38,253 bases of DNA from Thaumarchaeota archaeon 13_1_40CM_4_38_7 (GCA_001917995.1 MNFB01000010.1:1-38253), one strand, 5' to 3'. Positions 26,413-35,480 are shown, counted from the first letter of the stretch. Numbers and translations are program-made. Notes: generated by a model from the letters alone, not told the origin.

Positions 26413-27888
26413 TTACGGATTGGCAATGATTGGACAATCAAGGATATAGTTTTTGTTGAGAACTGTGGCCTCTTCAACTTTGATATTTCCAGTGGATTTT
26501 TCAGAATCTATGTCGTTTATATTTTCCAAAATCTTTGCGTTTTGAGGTTCCTTCCATGTAATCAAAGATACTTTGCATATTGGAATGTATGACGAGTCGC
26601 CGGGCTGTGTGCTCGTAATTCCCTCTTGGTAACCAAATGGTCCTGTTCCCCTAAATCCGTTAGTAAAGTGGTAGAGATCTCTTGCAGATGATGTCATTGT
26701 CAAAAGAGATGGCGTATATTGAATTCCCATCATTTCTGCTGGACCGGGAGGGGTGCCACTTGTAACAATATAATATATTGTCTGACCATTTGATCCCCAA
26801 CCTCTATGGCCTACAAAAGTTACAGTCATGTTACTGGTGTTGATATCAAGTACTTGGCCAGCAGTATAGGATGTTTGATCTGATAAGATTTTGTCTGCTC
26901 TAATATTCATCTGGCCACTAGGCCATACTATTTGGGGAATATTCATAATAGTGTCAGTAGTTATGAGCTTGACTCTTCCTGTCATGTTGGCAGCAAGAAT
27001 TTGCTGTGTAGAGTTTAGAATCTCTGGACTTCGGCCGATGTTCCAAGTCACCTGAACTTCCTTACTTAGTGGTGAGTACTGTTTATCAGAAGGCATACTA
27101 GAAACTACCTCATCTTGGAAACCTCGTGTTCCGTTCCCTTCTATTCCATTTGTGAATACATACACGTTACCTAATGATATTGATGCTAAATGAGCCAAGC
27201 CTGGGGCTGGCTGTACTTTCCAGTTTTGTTTCTCTGAAATCTGGTTAGCTTCAACATTATTGCTGGAATCAGTTATGATATAGTAAACGGGTTTACCGTC
27301 AGAGAATCCTTTGTGCATAGGTATCTTTACTTGAATTATTGAATTGGCAAGTTTGATAGTATAGTTTTCAGTAGTGACCGGTAGATTTTTTTGTATAGCC
27401 TCTGGTGTTGTTGTTCTTATCCATCCATCAAAACTTACTGTTACAGTAAACTGATCAGACTTGATAGAATGAAGTCCGAGGGCTGATCCGGTAAAATCGA
27501 GAGTACCACCGTCTGAATTGGAATCAATTATTGTCTGTGCATATAGAGTATTACCATCAACTGTCCACATGGGTTGGCCTTTAGATTCTTCTTTACTGAT
27601 TTGATGAAAGATGACTACTTGAACTGGCTTACTTGCGCTATATGTCAGAGTTCCATAATAAATGGAATTGTTATTTGGTTGCAATATTATTGCCATCTGT
27701 TCAGTACTATGACCTTGACCGGGATCCTGTGTAGATGTGATGGTTTGTGTAAATTGAATTTTTTTTATTGTTTTTGCATTAGCAAGTTGATCACTGAATA
27801 AAGGAACAGTAAGTATCACACCTATTATAACCGCAATAATTGCAAAGAGAAAGTATCTGTTCATATGGTCTGAATATCTGATTTGCAT
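26413..27888 (-). CDS. Secreted/anchored protein with internally duplicated unknown domain
   Basis: N-terminal signal/TM YFLFAIIAVIIGVILTVPLFSD; repeat 1 KGFSDGKPVYYIITDSS...NVYVFTNGIEGNGTRGFQDEVVSSMPSDKQYSPLSKEVQVTWN; repeat 2 RGWGSNGQTIYYIVTSG...DLYHFTNGFRGTGPFGYQEGITSTQPGDSSYIPICKVSLITWK. Confidence 0.8.
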   Translation of the reverse strand: MQIRYSDHMNRYFLFAIIAVIIGVILTVPLFSDQLANAKTIKKIQFTQTITSTQDPGQGHSTEQMAIILQPNNNSIYYGTLTYSASKPVQVVIFHQISKEESKGQPMWTVDGNTLYAQTIIDSNSDGGTLDFTGSALGLHSIKSDQFTVTVSFDGWIRTTTPEAIQKNLPVTTENYTIKLANSIIQVKIPMHKGFSDGKPVYYIITDSSNNVEANQISEKQNWKVQPAPGLAHLASISLGNVYVFTNGIEGNGTRGFQDEVVSSMPSDKQYSPLSKEVQVTWNIGRSPEILNSTQQILAANMTGRVKLITTDTIMNIPQIVWPSGQMNIRADKILSDQTSYTAGQVLDINTSNMTVTFVGHRGWGSNGQTIYYIVTSGTPPGPAEMMGIQYTPSLLTMTSSARDLYHFTNGFRGTGPFGYQEGITSTQPGDSSYIPICKVSLITWKEPQNAKILENINDIDSEKSTGNIKVEEATVLNKNYILDCPIIANP

Positions 27889-27903
27889 AAATATGTTTAA
27901 GAA

Positions 27904-29304
27904 CTAGGTTTTGGCAAGCTCAAACTCATCATGTAACGCCTGTACTGCAGCATTACAATCAACATCATTTACTACAAATGCTAAATTAAGCTCTGATGAG
28001 CCTTGTGCGATCATGATGACATTTACACCTCTTTTTGCTACAGCTGTAAAAACTTTGGATGCTACTCCAACTATTCCTCTCATTCCTGATCCAATAAGTG
28101 CGATGATTGAGACGTCTATTGTAACATCCACTTTTTTGATTAGATTGCCAAGTAGGTTCATTTCAAGTGTGTTGACTGCCTTGTCTAAATCGTTCTTTTT
28201 TACGATAATTGATATGCTGGACTCGGATGGACTCTGAGATATCATCATTACGTTAACTCCAGCTTTTGCAAGAACAGAGAATATTGTAGCTGCAGTACCA
28301 GGGGCTCCTACCATGCTTCCTCCTCTGACATCAATTAATCCAGTGTGTCTTATGGTGCTGACACATTTGACTGTCTTTTGTGTATCAGCTTGTGGTGTTC
28401 CCGTAACAAGTGTACCAGCATTTTTTATGTTAAATGTATTTCGTATTCGGAGTGGAATTTTTTTTGTAACTAGCGGTTCAAGAGCCCGCGGATGGATATG
28501 TTTTGCTCCAAAAAGCGCCATTTCCATCGCTTCTACATATGATACCTCTTTGATCAGCTTGGCATTTTTTACAATCTTTGGATCAGTAGTCATTAAACCA
28601 TCGACATCACTCATTAACCATACCTCATTAGCTTTAATGCTTGATGCAACTATTGTTGCAGTATAGTCAGAACCGCCTCTTCCAAATGTTGTTATGTTAC
28701 CATGTTGATCCGCGCCTGTAAAGCCACCAATAACAGGCATTATCTTTTTTTGTAAGAGGCTTTCAATAGTATGAGAAACGTGTAACCGCGTGGTATCCAT
28801 AAGTGGTTTAGCTTCACCAAAATTAGAATCGGTGACTATGCCAATATCTTTTCCAGTTAGAGGGACTGCTTTTATTCCCATATCTATTAGTGCATAAGCA
28901 ATTAGATTGATAGATAATCTTTCACCAAATGATATGAGATAGTCAGAGGAGCGGGGAGTTACCTCACCAAGTAAGAGCATCCCATGCAATAATTCTTCAA
29001 GCTCACCTAGGTCAGTCTTCATCTTATTTGCAAGGTCTTTTCGTATCTTTGGATTCTTGACGCATTGATTTGATATATCTAAATGTATTTTGACAATCTT
29101 CTTTGCTAGTGAGCTTGCTGGGTCTTTGTTTCTATTTTGAATTAGGTTTGTTATTCTAATTAGATCGTCTGTAATTCCACTTATTGCAGAAAATACAGGA
29201 ATGATTTTGTGTTCTTTTGAAAGTGATTTTATCAAACTTGCAACATGGCGTATGTTTGAAGGTGAAGAAATCGATGTACCTCCAAACTTTAGAATTAGCT
29301 TCAA
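27904..29304 (-). CDS. lysC: Aspartate kinase with tandem ACT domains
   Basis: LILKFGGTSISSPSNIRHVASL; TFGRGGSDYTATIVASSI; C-terminal ACT motifs (GVNVMMISQSPSESSISIIV; GVNVIMIAQGSSELNLAFVV). Confidence 0.93.
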   Translation of the reverse strand: MKLILKFGGTSISSPSNIRHVASLIKSLSKEHKIIPVFSAISGITDDLIRITNLIQNRNKDPASSLAKKIVKIHLDISNQCVKNPKIRKDLANKMKTDLGELEELLHGMLLLGEVTPRSSDYLISFGERLSINLIAYALIDMGIKAVPLTGKDIGIVTDSNFGEAKPLMDTTRLHVSHTIESLLQKKIMPVIGGFTGADQHGNITTFGRGGSDYTATIVASSIKANEVWLMSDVDGLMTTDPKIVKNAKLIKEVSYVEAMEMALFGAKHIHPRALEPLVTKKIPLRIRNTFNIKNAGTLVTGTPQADTQKTVKCVSTIRHTGLIDVRGGSMVGAPGTAATIFSVLAKAGVNVMMISQSPSESSISIIVKKNDLDKAVNTLEMNLLGNLIKKVDVTIDVSIIALIGSGMRGIVGVASKVFTAVAKRGVNVIMIAQGSSELNLAFVVNDVDCNAAVQALHDEFELAKT

Positions 29305-29340
29305 ATCAGTATAACCTTTTTACATTATCCTTAAATGCTT

Positions 29341-30087
29341 TTAACTTTCTACTCTTGGAGCCAGATAGAAATGAATTCTGCCCACATTTGCTACCTTAAA
29401 TTCTAGTCTCAATGGCATCTTGGTTGAATATTCACATACTACTGTTCCTGCCACAGTACCTACTGCTTTGACGATGCTATTGAGGTATTCTAGACTGTAA
29501 GTTGCTGTACTTTCTTCTTTGACTGTAATTTCAGGCATTTCAGGCATTCCTTTTTCAAGTGTTACAACAGCTTCCCCAGAATCACCTCTACCTGAAAACT
29601 CTGCCTTGTTGGAATTAGAACTGATAGAGAGATATTCTGAGACTACTTGTATGTCTCCAAGCATTTTGTCAAATTCAGTAGATGTTACGGCAATCTTTGT
29701 GTTGTAGGTAATTTTTGGTAGTGGAGTATCTGTTGCGGAGCTCTCTATTAATCGCATCTTGTACTTTTTGTTTTTACCAATTGTTACTAGTAACAGATTG
29801 TCTTCTGAGATACTGATCTCTATGCTTTCCTTTTTATCAGCTCTCTTGATTAGTTTGGAGAACTCGTCTATTCTTACTCCAAACTTGGCGTCCTCATCGC
29901 ATACATATTTTTCAAATGCAGAGTTTGGCCATGCAATATCAATTAATGCTACATGAGAAGGATCCATTCCTCTGAAGGCAATTCCTTCCCCTGTGGCTTC
30001 GAAGGTAGCCTCTTCAACTAGTGTCGATATAGCAGATATTACCGCTTTCCATTCATCAGAACCACCAGTTTTAGCAGAAAATACCAA
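29341..30087 (-). CDS. pcn: DNA polymerase sliding clamp (PCNA)
   Basis: GIAFRGMDPSHVALIDIAWPNSAFEKY; LEYLNSIVKAVGTVAGTVVCEYSTKMPLRLEF; LAPRVES. Confidence 0.93.
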   Translation of the reverse strand: MVFSAKTGGSDEWKAVISAISTLVEEATFEATGEGIAFRGMDPSHVALIDIAWPNSAFEKYVCDEDAKFGVRIDEFSKLIKRADKKESIEISISEDNLLLVTIGKNKKYKMRLIESSATDTPLPKITYNTKIAVTSTEFDKMLGDIQVVSEYLSISSNSNKAEFSGRGDSGEAVVTLEKGMPEMPEITVKEESTATYSLEYLNSIVKAVGTVAGTVVCEYSTKMPLRLEFKVANVGRIHFYLAPRVES

Positions 30088-30122
30088 ACTTATTCACATG
30101 TCTAACATGTTCAAGTTAAACC

Positions 30123-30437
30123 TTATGCGTAATTTCGCCAAGTGTAGCTACACTTGACACAGCGGTAAAATTGGGTAGTTGGTTCGTCTGCACTTCTTGT
30201 TTGAAGCATCCACCAAACAGCTTCATTGTTTCCACATTTTGTGCATTCGATCTTAATTACAGGTAAGGCTTCTCTTTTCTCTTTCTCGTCTACTACGTTT
30301 ATGGTAGAACCACCTTCAGTCCTTACTTGTTTTGCAATCTTTGTTCCTTTTTCACTGTATCCACATTTCGGGCATACAAATTCGGAATCGGAGCTATCTA
30401 GCTTTAATCGTGCCTCACACTTTGGGCAAAATTTCAT
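30123..30437 (-). CDS. tfs: Transcription factor S (TFIIS-like)
   Basis: MKFCPKCEARL...FVCPKCGYSEK; IECTKCGNNEAVWWMLQTRSADEPTTQFYRCVKCSYTWRNYA with catalytic RSADE loop. Confidence 0.94.
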   Translation of the reverse strand: MKFCPKCEARLKLDSSDSEFVCPKCGYSEKGTKIAKQVRTEGGSTINVVDEKEKREALPVIKIECTKCGNNEAVWWMLQTRSADEPTTQFYRCVKCSYTWRNYA

Positions 30438-30719
30438 TTACGCACCCTTAATCTTGGAATGAACTGCTTTCTTTAATTCTTCTGAATATTCCAAGGCTGC
30501 CTTTGTGGCCTTTTCAATTTCTTTCATTGGGTTTCCTTTCGAGGTATTTACTCGCATGGCATATTCTTTAGTAAGTGGGTGTCTTTGTACCACTCCTGCA
30601 AACTCTACAGTAGGATCCTTGAGTAGCTCATGTTGCACTATATACAAAGTGCTAATGTCGGATTTTGTTATGTTCAACAGAACTTCTTTTGAAGAAGATT
30701 TTTTGAGCTGAACATCCAT
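30438..30719 (-). CDS. rpo11: DNA-directed RNA polymerase subunit L (Rpo11)
   Basis: SDISTLYIVQHELLKDPTVEFAGVVQRHPLTKEYAMRVNTSKGNP. Confidence 0.85.
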   Translation of the reverse strand: MDVQLKKSSSKEVLLNITKSDISTLYIVQHELLKDPTVEFAGVVQRHPLTKEYAMRVNTSKGNPMKEIEKATKAALEYSEELKKAVHSKIKGA

Positions 30720-30766
30720 GCCAAGTCAAAAAAATACTTATTGAGGATATAAATCATTACGAATAG

Positions 30767-31300
30767 TTGACTAATACAATAAGCGAAATTTCGTTAGAAA
30801 AACCCCCTGATAAATTTAAAGAGAATGAAAATGTTGCTGTAAATGCCAAGTTCTCTGTAACAGGAGCATTACGCCAAGCCTTCAATGAGAAGAATTGGGA
30901 AAGGGCCTACAATAAGCATGATAATGTATTCAAGCTAAGGTATGGAATCAAGCTTTATTCTGGTGGTTTGAGAAAACGTGAGATTGGCAAGCCACTTGAT
31001 ACCTATAAGAAGGTGGCATTATTCTGGACTAGAAACCCAAAACTGACCCAAATGGCAGAGAAAAAGGTATGGGTACAGATATCCAAGAATTTTGAATCGT
31101 CTATTCCAAAAAACCAAGATGAAGCACAAGAGATGCTCCTTGACTTTGATGAAAAACTTTACTTTAATACATCGGAACTTGGAGTAGGCAAACACAAGAT
31201 CGGAGTCGAGGTTTATGTTTCTTGGCTTAAACATGATTATGCTGAGCCATTTGATCAGAAGATGCATTCAAAAGAAATTGAAATTGAAATTACCAAATAG
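30767..31300 (+). CDS. Conserved-looking hypothetical protein
   Basis: 177-aa ORF (TTG start), divergent from rpo11; WVQISKNFESSIPKNQDEAQEMLLDFDEKLYFNTSELGVGKHKIGVEVYVSWL. Confidence 0.65.
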   Translation: MTNTISEISLEKPPDKFKENENVAVNAKFSVTGALRQAFNEKNWERAYNKHDNVFKLRYGIKLYSGGLRKREIGKPLDTYKKVALFWTRNPKLTQMAEKKVWVQISKNFESSIPKNQDEAQEMLLDFDEKLYFNTSELGVGKHKIGVEVYVSWLKHDYAEPFDQKMHSKEIEIEITK

Positions 31301-31330
31301 GATATAAATGGAATTATTAGAGTAACCATT

Positions 31331-31486
31331 ATGGCAAAATTCGATGGAATTAGAGGACAAGAATTACTTGAAATTGAAGACAAGTCTGAAAAAGAAAACG
31401 AAATCACCTTGATTTTTAAAGACAACAGGTTTCTTTTCATCAAGCTTGAAAATGGTAAGATGGTAACTAGATCAATACCAGAGTAA
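31331..31486 (+). CDS. 51-aa small protein, unknown
   Basis: ATG at 31331: MAKFDGIRGQELLEIEDKSEKENEITLIFKDNRFLFIKLENGKMVTRSIPE*; below the ORF-track length cutoff; stop immediately abuts the convergent phosphatase gene. Confidence 0.6.
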   Translation: MAKFDGIRGQELLEIEDKSEKENEITLIFKDNRFLFIKLENGKMVTRSIPE

Positions 31487-31981
31487 TTACTTGGAAAGAA
31501 ACTTGTAATACAAGCTCACTGCTAATTCCTGAGATTCAGATTGAATAGAACCGGGTCTTTCTTTTCGTACTTTTTCTATAGCATCACTGACTGACATTTT
31601 TTGATATTTGACAAGATAACAAGCCAAGATAGTTCCAGTTCTTCCTATTCCTGCTGCACAGTGAACCATAACAGGTTCATCACTTTGGAGTCTTTTATGA
31701 ATAAACTCGATTGTAGTATCAATTTTTTCCATATCTGGTGCAGATAGATCTTCTGTTGGTACGTGTAGATATTTTACATCTTTTATCCATGACTCTGGGA
31801 GAGATTCTTCCGTCATTGTAATAATAGATCTTACACCTTGTTTTAGTACCCAATCTAGTTCAGACGCTGAAGTTGGCATGCCACTTCCAGCCAGTTTATT
31901 GTTTATTAGCCAGCTGAAATTTGTTGGCTTTTTTGTTACCTTGCCATATATTTTTCTCCACAGATTTCCTGGTTTACTCAT
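31487..31981 (-). CDS. Dual-specificity/tyrosine protein phosphatase
   Basis: VMVHCAAGIGRTGTILACYLV (HCxxGxxRT), upstream acidic-loop region YLHVPTEDLSAPD. Confidence 0.92.
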   Translation of the reverse strand: MSKPGNLWRKIYGKVTKKPTNFSWLINNKLAGSGMPTSASELDWVLKQGVRSIITMTEESLPESWIKDVKYLHVPTEDLSAPDMEKIDTTIEFIHKRLQSDEPVMVHCAAGIGRTGTILACYLVKYQKMSVSDAIEKVRKERPGSIQSESQELAVSLYYKFLSK

Positions 31982-32062
31982 TGGTAATGATGTGAATGCA
32001 CCATATATTTACAAAACGAAGTAGGGATTTAAAATAATAAGAAAAAGAAGTTAATGTCGGAC

Positions 32063-32368
32063 TTAGTCGGCGAGTTCAGTCCAACCTTTGACGAATACAG
32101 AGTTCCTGTATAGTGGTACTGGCTGTCCTGGAGTAAAGTCCATTGGTCTCATCCAAAAGATTGCCTTTGTCGGGCAAACACCAATGCATGCACCGTCTGA
32201 GATGCATCTTTCTGGATAAAATACAAATGCCTTGCCTCTCTTCCAACCCTCTACTGGTTTTACTCTTAATACGTCTGGGCCTAGTGATGTACAAATCTCT
32301 ACACAGAGTGCACATCCTATGCACATTTGTTCGCCTATATCTGGAATAATTCCAACTGGCATGTTCAA
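32063..32368 (-). CDS. 4Fe-4S dicluster-type ferredoxin
   Basis: QMCIGCALCVEICTSLGPDVL and ERCISDGACIGVCPTKAIFW. Confidence 0.88.
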   Translation of the reverse strand: MNMPVGIIPDIGEQMCIGCALCVEICTSLGPDVLRVKPVEGWKRGKAFVFYPERCISDGACIGVCPTKAIFWMRPMDFTPGQPVPLYRNSVFVKGWTELAD

Positions 32369-32412
32369 TAATATTTCCGAATAGATCTTAATATAACTTC
32401 CTCAAAAAAGAG

Positions 32413-32483
32413 CTGTTATAACGGCGTTTGAGATTTCTATAACAGTGTTAACTTGCGATCTTGTAATTCTAGGATCTTAGAAT
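32413..32483. promoter_or_regulatory. Two adjacent inverted repeats in ferredoxin/parvulin divergent intergenic region
   Basis: CTGTTATA(32413-32420)...TATAACAG(32438-32445) perfect 8-bp; ATTCTA(32466-32471) GGATCT TAGAAT(32478-32483). Confidence 0.45.
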
Positions 32484-32540
32484 AACAATTGGTCTCTAGA
32501 TGATCGACGTTTTTTTATAATTTATCTTTGATTTCAGATC

Positions 32541-32816
32541 ATGTCAAACAAGATTCATTGTGCGCACATACTAGTTGAGAAATTAAGTGTGGCACAAGAA
32601 CTTAGAGCAAAAATAGCAAAGGGGGAAAGTTTTGCAAATCTTGCCAAAGAATATTCGATTGATGTTTCGAAAAAAAGAGGTGGAGATTTAGGATTTTTTG
32701 GTAGAGGAATTATGGTACCAGAATTTGAAAAGGCTGCCTTTGCTTTGCAAAAGGGCCAAGTCTCAGATGTTGTAAAAACACAGTTTGGGTACCATATAAT
32801 CAAGAGACTAGATTAG
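32541..32816 (+). CDS. Parvulin-type (PpiC) peptidyl-prolyl cis-trans isomerase
   Basis: CAHILVEKLSVAQELRAKIAKGESFANLAKEYSIDVSKKRGGDLGFFGRGIMVPEFEKAAFALQKGQVSDVVKTQFGYHIIKRLD. Confidence 0.95.
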   Translation: MSNKIHCAHILVEKLSVAQELRAKIAKGESFANLAKEYSIDVSKKRGGDLGFFGRGIMVPEFEKAAFALQKGQVSDVVKTQFGYHIIKRLD

Positions 32817-33427
32817 AGCGGGATCGACTCGGCTTGAAGTAAGAATTTGCTGGAATCGGCCAACAGCTTTATGACCATACCTTCGTTGTCATGTTCAAGT
32901 AGAATCTGTTTGCTATTTTTAGTCTCAATTAGCCGCTTTCCAGTTGGAGACATAATCCATCCCTCTTCTTTTTTGTATCGAACCATACTGGCCACAACCA
33001 CATAGGAATTAGTTATTTGTGCTATACTGGTAAGTAACATGATAATTGATGTTACAATCTTTCCAACTTCTTTTTTTCGGTTTAAGAGATTAAAAAGTCC
33101 ATTAAGAGAATCTACTATAATTAGTGTTTGTGAGACGCTTGCCTTGACTAAGATCTCAGTTAGTACTTTCCCTAAACTCTCTGCAGTAGGTTGAAACAAA
33201 GTTACATTCTCTTTGGAAGGGAATGCACTTGAAACCATGTATCCACTATACAACAAATCAAGGTCAAGATACAAGATATCAATCTCTACGTCTTGAACTA
33301 GCTTCGAAATTAATCCTGCCTTTAGAAAAGGGTCATCATACAAAATGGAGTTGATTCGCTTTTGTTCAAGAAGTTTTTCAATGTTTAGATTGGACAAATT
33401 GCTGATATTATTATGAATTTTAAACAA
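32813..33427 (-). CDS. RecA/KaiC-like protein without a recognisable Walker A motif
   Basis: Walker-B-like SQTLIIVDSLNGLFNLL and RecA-like YVVVASMV strand; no GxxxxGK[ST]. Confidence 0.5.
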   Translation of the reverse strand: MFKIHNNISNLSNLNIEKLLEQKRINSILYDDPFLKAGLISKLVQDVEIDILYLDLDLLYSGYMVSSAFPSKENVTLFQPTAESLGKVLTEILVKASVSQTLIIVDSLNGLFNLLNRKKEVGKIVTSIIMLLTSIAQITNSYVVVASMVRYKKEEGWIMSPTGKRLIETKNSKQILLEHDNEGMVIKLLADSSKFLLQAESIPL

Positions 33428-33442
33428 TGCATAGGATACTGG

Positions 33443-33700
33443 TTACTTGTCCTGCTCTTCTATTACCATCATGGTTAAAGTCGAGTAAACCTTGTCGATT
33501 TTTCGAATTTTATTAGTAATGATATTTCGTAGATTTTCCATCGAAGAGGTGGTTATCTTGACTATAATATCATAGACACCGTATACTCCTTGGACTTCAT
33601 ACTTTATCCCACTTTCCTTGTCTAGTATCTCTTTTATCTTCTGAATTATCTCAACATCAGAGCCTAAATCGGAATTTATCAAAATGTAAGTAGTAGGCAT
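33443..33700 (-). CDS. Stand-alone Lrp/AsnC ligand-binding (RAM/ACT-like) domain protein
   Basis: TYILINSDLGSDVEIIQKIKEI...GVYGVYDIIVKITTSSMENLRNIITNKIRKIDKVYSTLTMMVIEE; no HTH. Confidence 0.85.
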   Translation of the reverse strand: MPTTYILINSDLGSDVEIIQKIKEILDKESGIKYEVQGVYGVYDIIVKITTSSMENLRNIITNKIRKIDKVYSTLTMMVIEEQDK

Positions 33701-33732
33701 GAAAGTAATTCTAGATGCACAATATTTAACCT

Positions 33733-34422
33733 TTGATTACAAATGTCAAAATTGATTTATCAGCTCTGACAACTAATTTAGTGGATCCAATAGATCTGAC
33801 TCTTGAGATTTCTAATACACTTCCAAGTTTTCCAGGAACTCCAAGGCCACAATTCATCTCATGGGCTAACAAAAAAACTAATGGATATAATTTGGAGCTT
33901 CTCTTCCTGAGTTCTCACTCAGGTACGCACCTTGATGCGCCTATTCACTTCGTTGACGGGGGCCTTGTGATAAACAAGATACCTTTGAAACGATTAGTTA
34001 CTAATGCAGTGCTTTTCAAAATAAAAAAAGGAGTAAACGAGTCGATAACTAGAAAAGACATTTTAGAATTTGAGGCAAAAAATGGAAAAATACGGTCTAG
34101 CAAAGCTGTTATCTTTGCAACAGGTTGGTGGAAGAATCTTTCAAAGAAAGATTACTTTACAAAGAACCCTGGTCTCTCCTTAGATGCGGCTAAATACTTG
34201 TCACAAAAAAGAGTGAATCTAGTTGGTATAGATTCTCCAAGTGTAGACCTAGGCAGAAATTCAGAATTTTCAGCTCATCACATTCTTTTAAAGAAAGGAG
34301 TTTTAATTTTAGAGAATTTATGTAATCTAGCGAAAATTCATAATACTAGTTTTAAGCTCATAGTCTTGCCACTTAAGCTCAAGGGTGCTACTGGCTCACC
34401 TGTACGTGCAATAGCAATCTAA
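33733..34422 (+). CDS. Cyclase family protein (kynurenine formamidase-like)
   Basis: LLFLSSHSGTHLDAPIHFVDGG metal-binding HxGTHxDxPxH; VNLVGIDSPSVD. Confidence 0.9.
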   Translation: MITNVKIDLSALTTNLVDPIDLTLEISNTLPSFPGTPRPQFISWANKKTNGYNLELLFLSSHSGTHLDAPIHFVDGGLVINKIPLKRLVTNAVLFKIKKGVNESITRKDILEFEAKNGKIRSSKAVIFATGWWKNLSKKDYFTKNPGLSLDAAKYLSQKRVNLVGIDSPSVDLGRNSEFSAHHILLKKGVLILENLCNLAKIHNTSFKLIVLPLKLKGATGSPVRAIAI

Positions 34423-35480
34423 AAGACAAACTGGAATCTGTTTTGCTTGTAGTTTTTGGCAAGTTTGCCTGTGATAGCAATTTTGTTGTCGCAGAACTTG
34501 CAATTGTTGTTATCATCAAGATGCCACCCTTGAATATCAAAACCATATCTTTTGATAACGATTTTTTTGCATTGAGGACAGTAGGTGTGCTCAAGGGGAT
34601 GACCTGGAACATTTCCCACGTAAGCATACTCTAGTCCTTCCTCTTTGGCTATTTCGTAGTGTCTCTCTAGTGTCTTAACTGGAGTTGACTCAAACTCCAT
34701 CATTTTATAGTCTGGGTGAAATCTTAGAAAATGAATTGGCATATCTGGACCAAATTCGTCGTAAATGAACTTACAGAGGTTCCTTGCATATTCCAAGTTA
34801 TCACCCACTTTGGGGATAATCAAGTCGGTGATTTCAACGTGAATCTTTGTTTTGTGATGAATTTCTTTTAGGGTATCAAAAATTGGCTGCGGGTCAGGAA
34901 CTCCTATGTATTGTCTAGTAAACTTGGGCTCGGCATTTCCTTTAAAGTCCACAGTTATACAGTCAAGAAACTCGTCCATCATCTTGACTGTTTCTGGAGT
35001 ATCATATCCATTTGAGACAAAGATGTTGAACATTCCATTTCTTCTTGCTACAAGACCACAGTCTCGAGCAAACTCGATGAATATTGAAGGTTGATTGTAT
35101 GTGTAGGCAATTCCATCAGAGCCAGATCTCTTGGCTAGACTTACCACCTCTTCTGGCGTCATCTCGGTTCCTTCTACTTTTCTTCTTTGACTGATATCAT
35201 AATTTTGACAGTATTTACAAAGCCAGTTACAACCAGTAGTTGCAATAGAAAATATGCTAGTACCTGGTCTGTAATGCGTTACAGGTTTTTTCTCTATTGG
35301 GTCAACATGACCAGTTATCACTTTACCATAGACTAGAAGATCTAGTTTGCCATTGTTGTTAGCTCTTATCCCACAAAGTCCCACTTGGTCTTTTCCTATC
35401 TCGCAGTATCTAGCACAGGCTGTGCATCTAACCTTGTCATTAGGCAATTTTTGATAAAGTATTGCTTCTCTTGCCGTCAT
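34419..35480 (-). CDS. amrS: AmmeMemoRadiSam-system radical SAM protein
   Basis: ARYCEIGKDQVGLCGIRANNNGKL; TTGCNWLCKYCQNYDISQ (CxxxCxxC); YVGNVPGHPLEHTYCPQCKK. Confidence 0.92.
   Translation of the reverse strand: MTAREAILYQKLPNDKVRCTACARYCEIGKDQVGLCGIRANNNGKLDLLVYGKVITGHVDPIEKKPVTHYRPGTSIFSIATTGCNWLCKYCQNYDISQRRKVEGTEMTPEEVVSLAKRSGSDGIAYTYNQPSIFIEFARDCGLVARRNGMFNIFVSNGYDTPETVKMMDEFLDCITVDFKGNAEPKFTRQYIGVPDPQPIFDTLKEIHHKTKIHVEITDLIIPKVGDNLEYARNLCKFIYDEFGPDMPIHFLRFHPDYKMMEFESTPVKTLERHYEIAKEEGLEYAYVGNVPGHPLEHTYCPQCKKIVIKRYGFDIQGWHLDDNNNCKFCDNKIAITGKLAKNYKQNRFQFVF

Noticed and set aside
32076-32324. 82-aa minus-strand ORF overlapping the ferredoxin
   Set aside because: Alternative frame of the ferredoxin gene, which has both cluster motifs intact.
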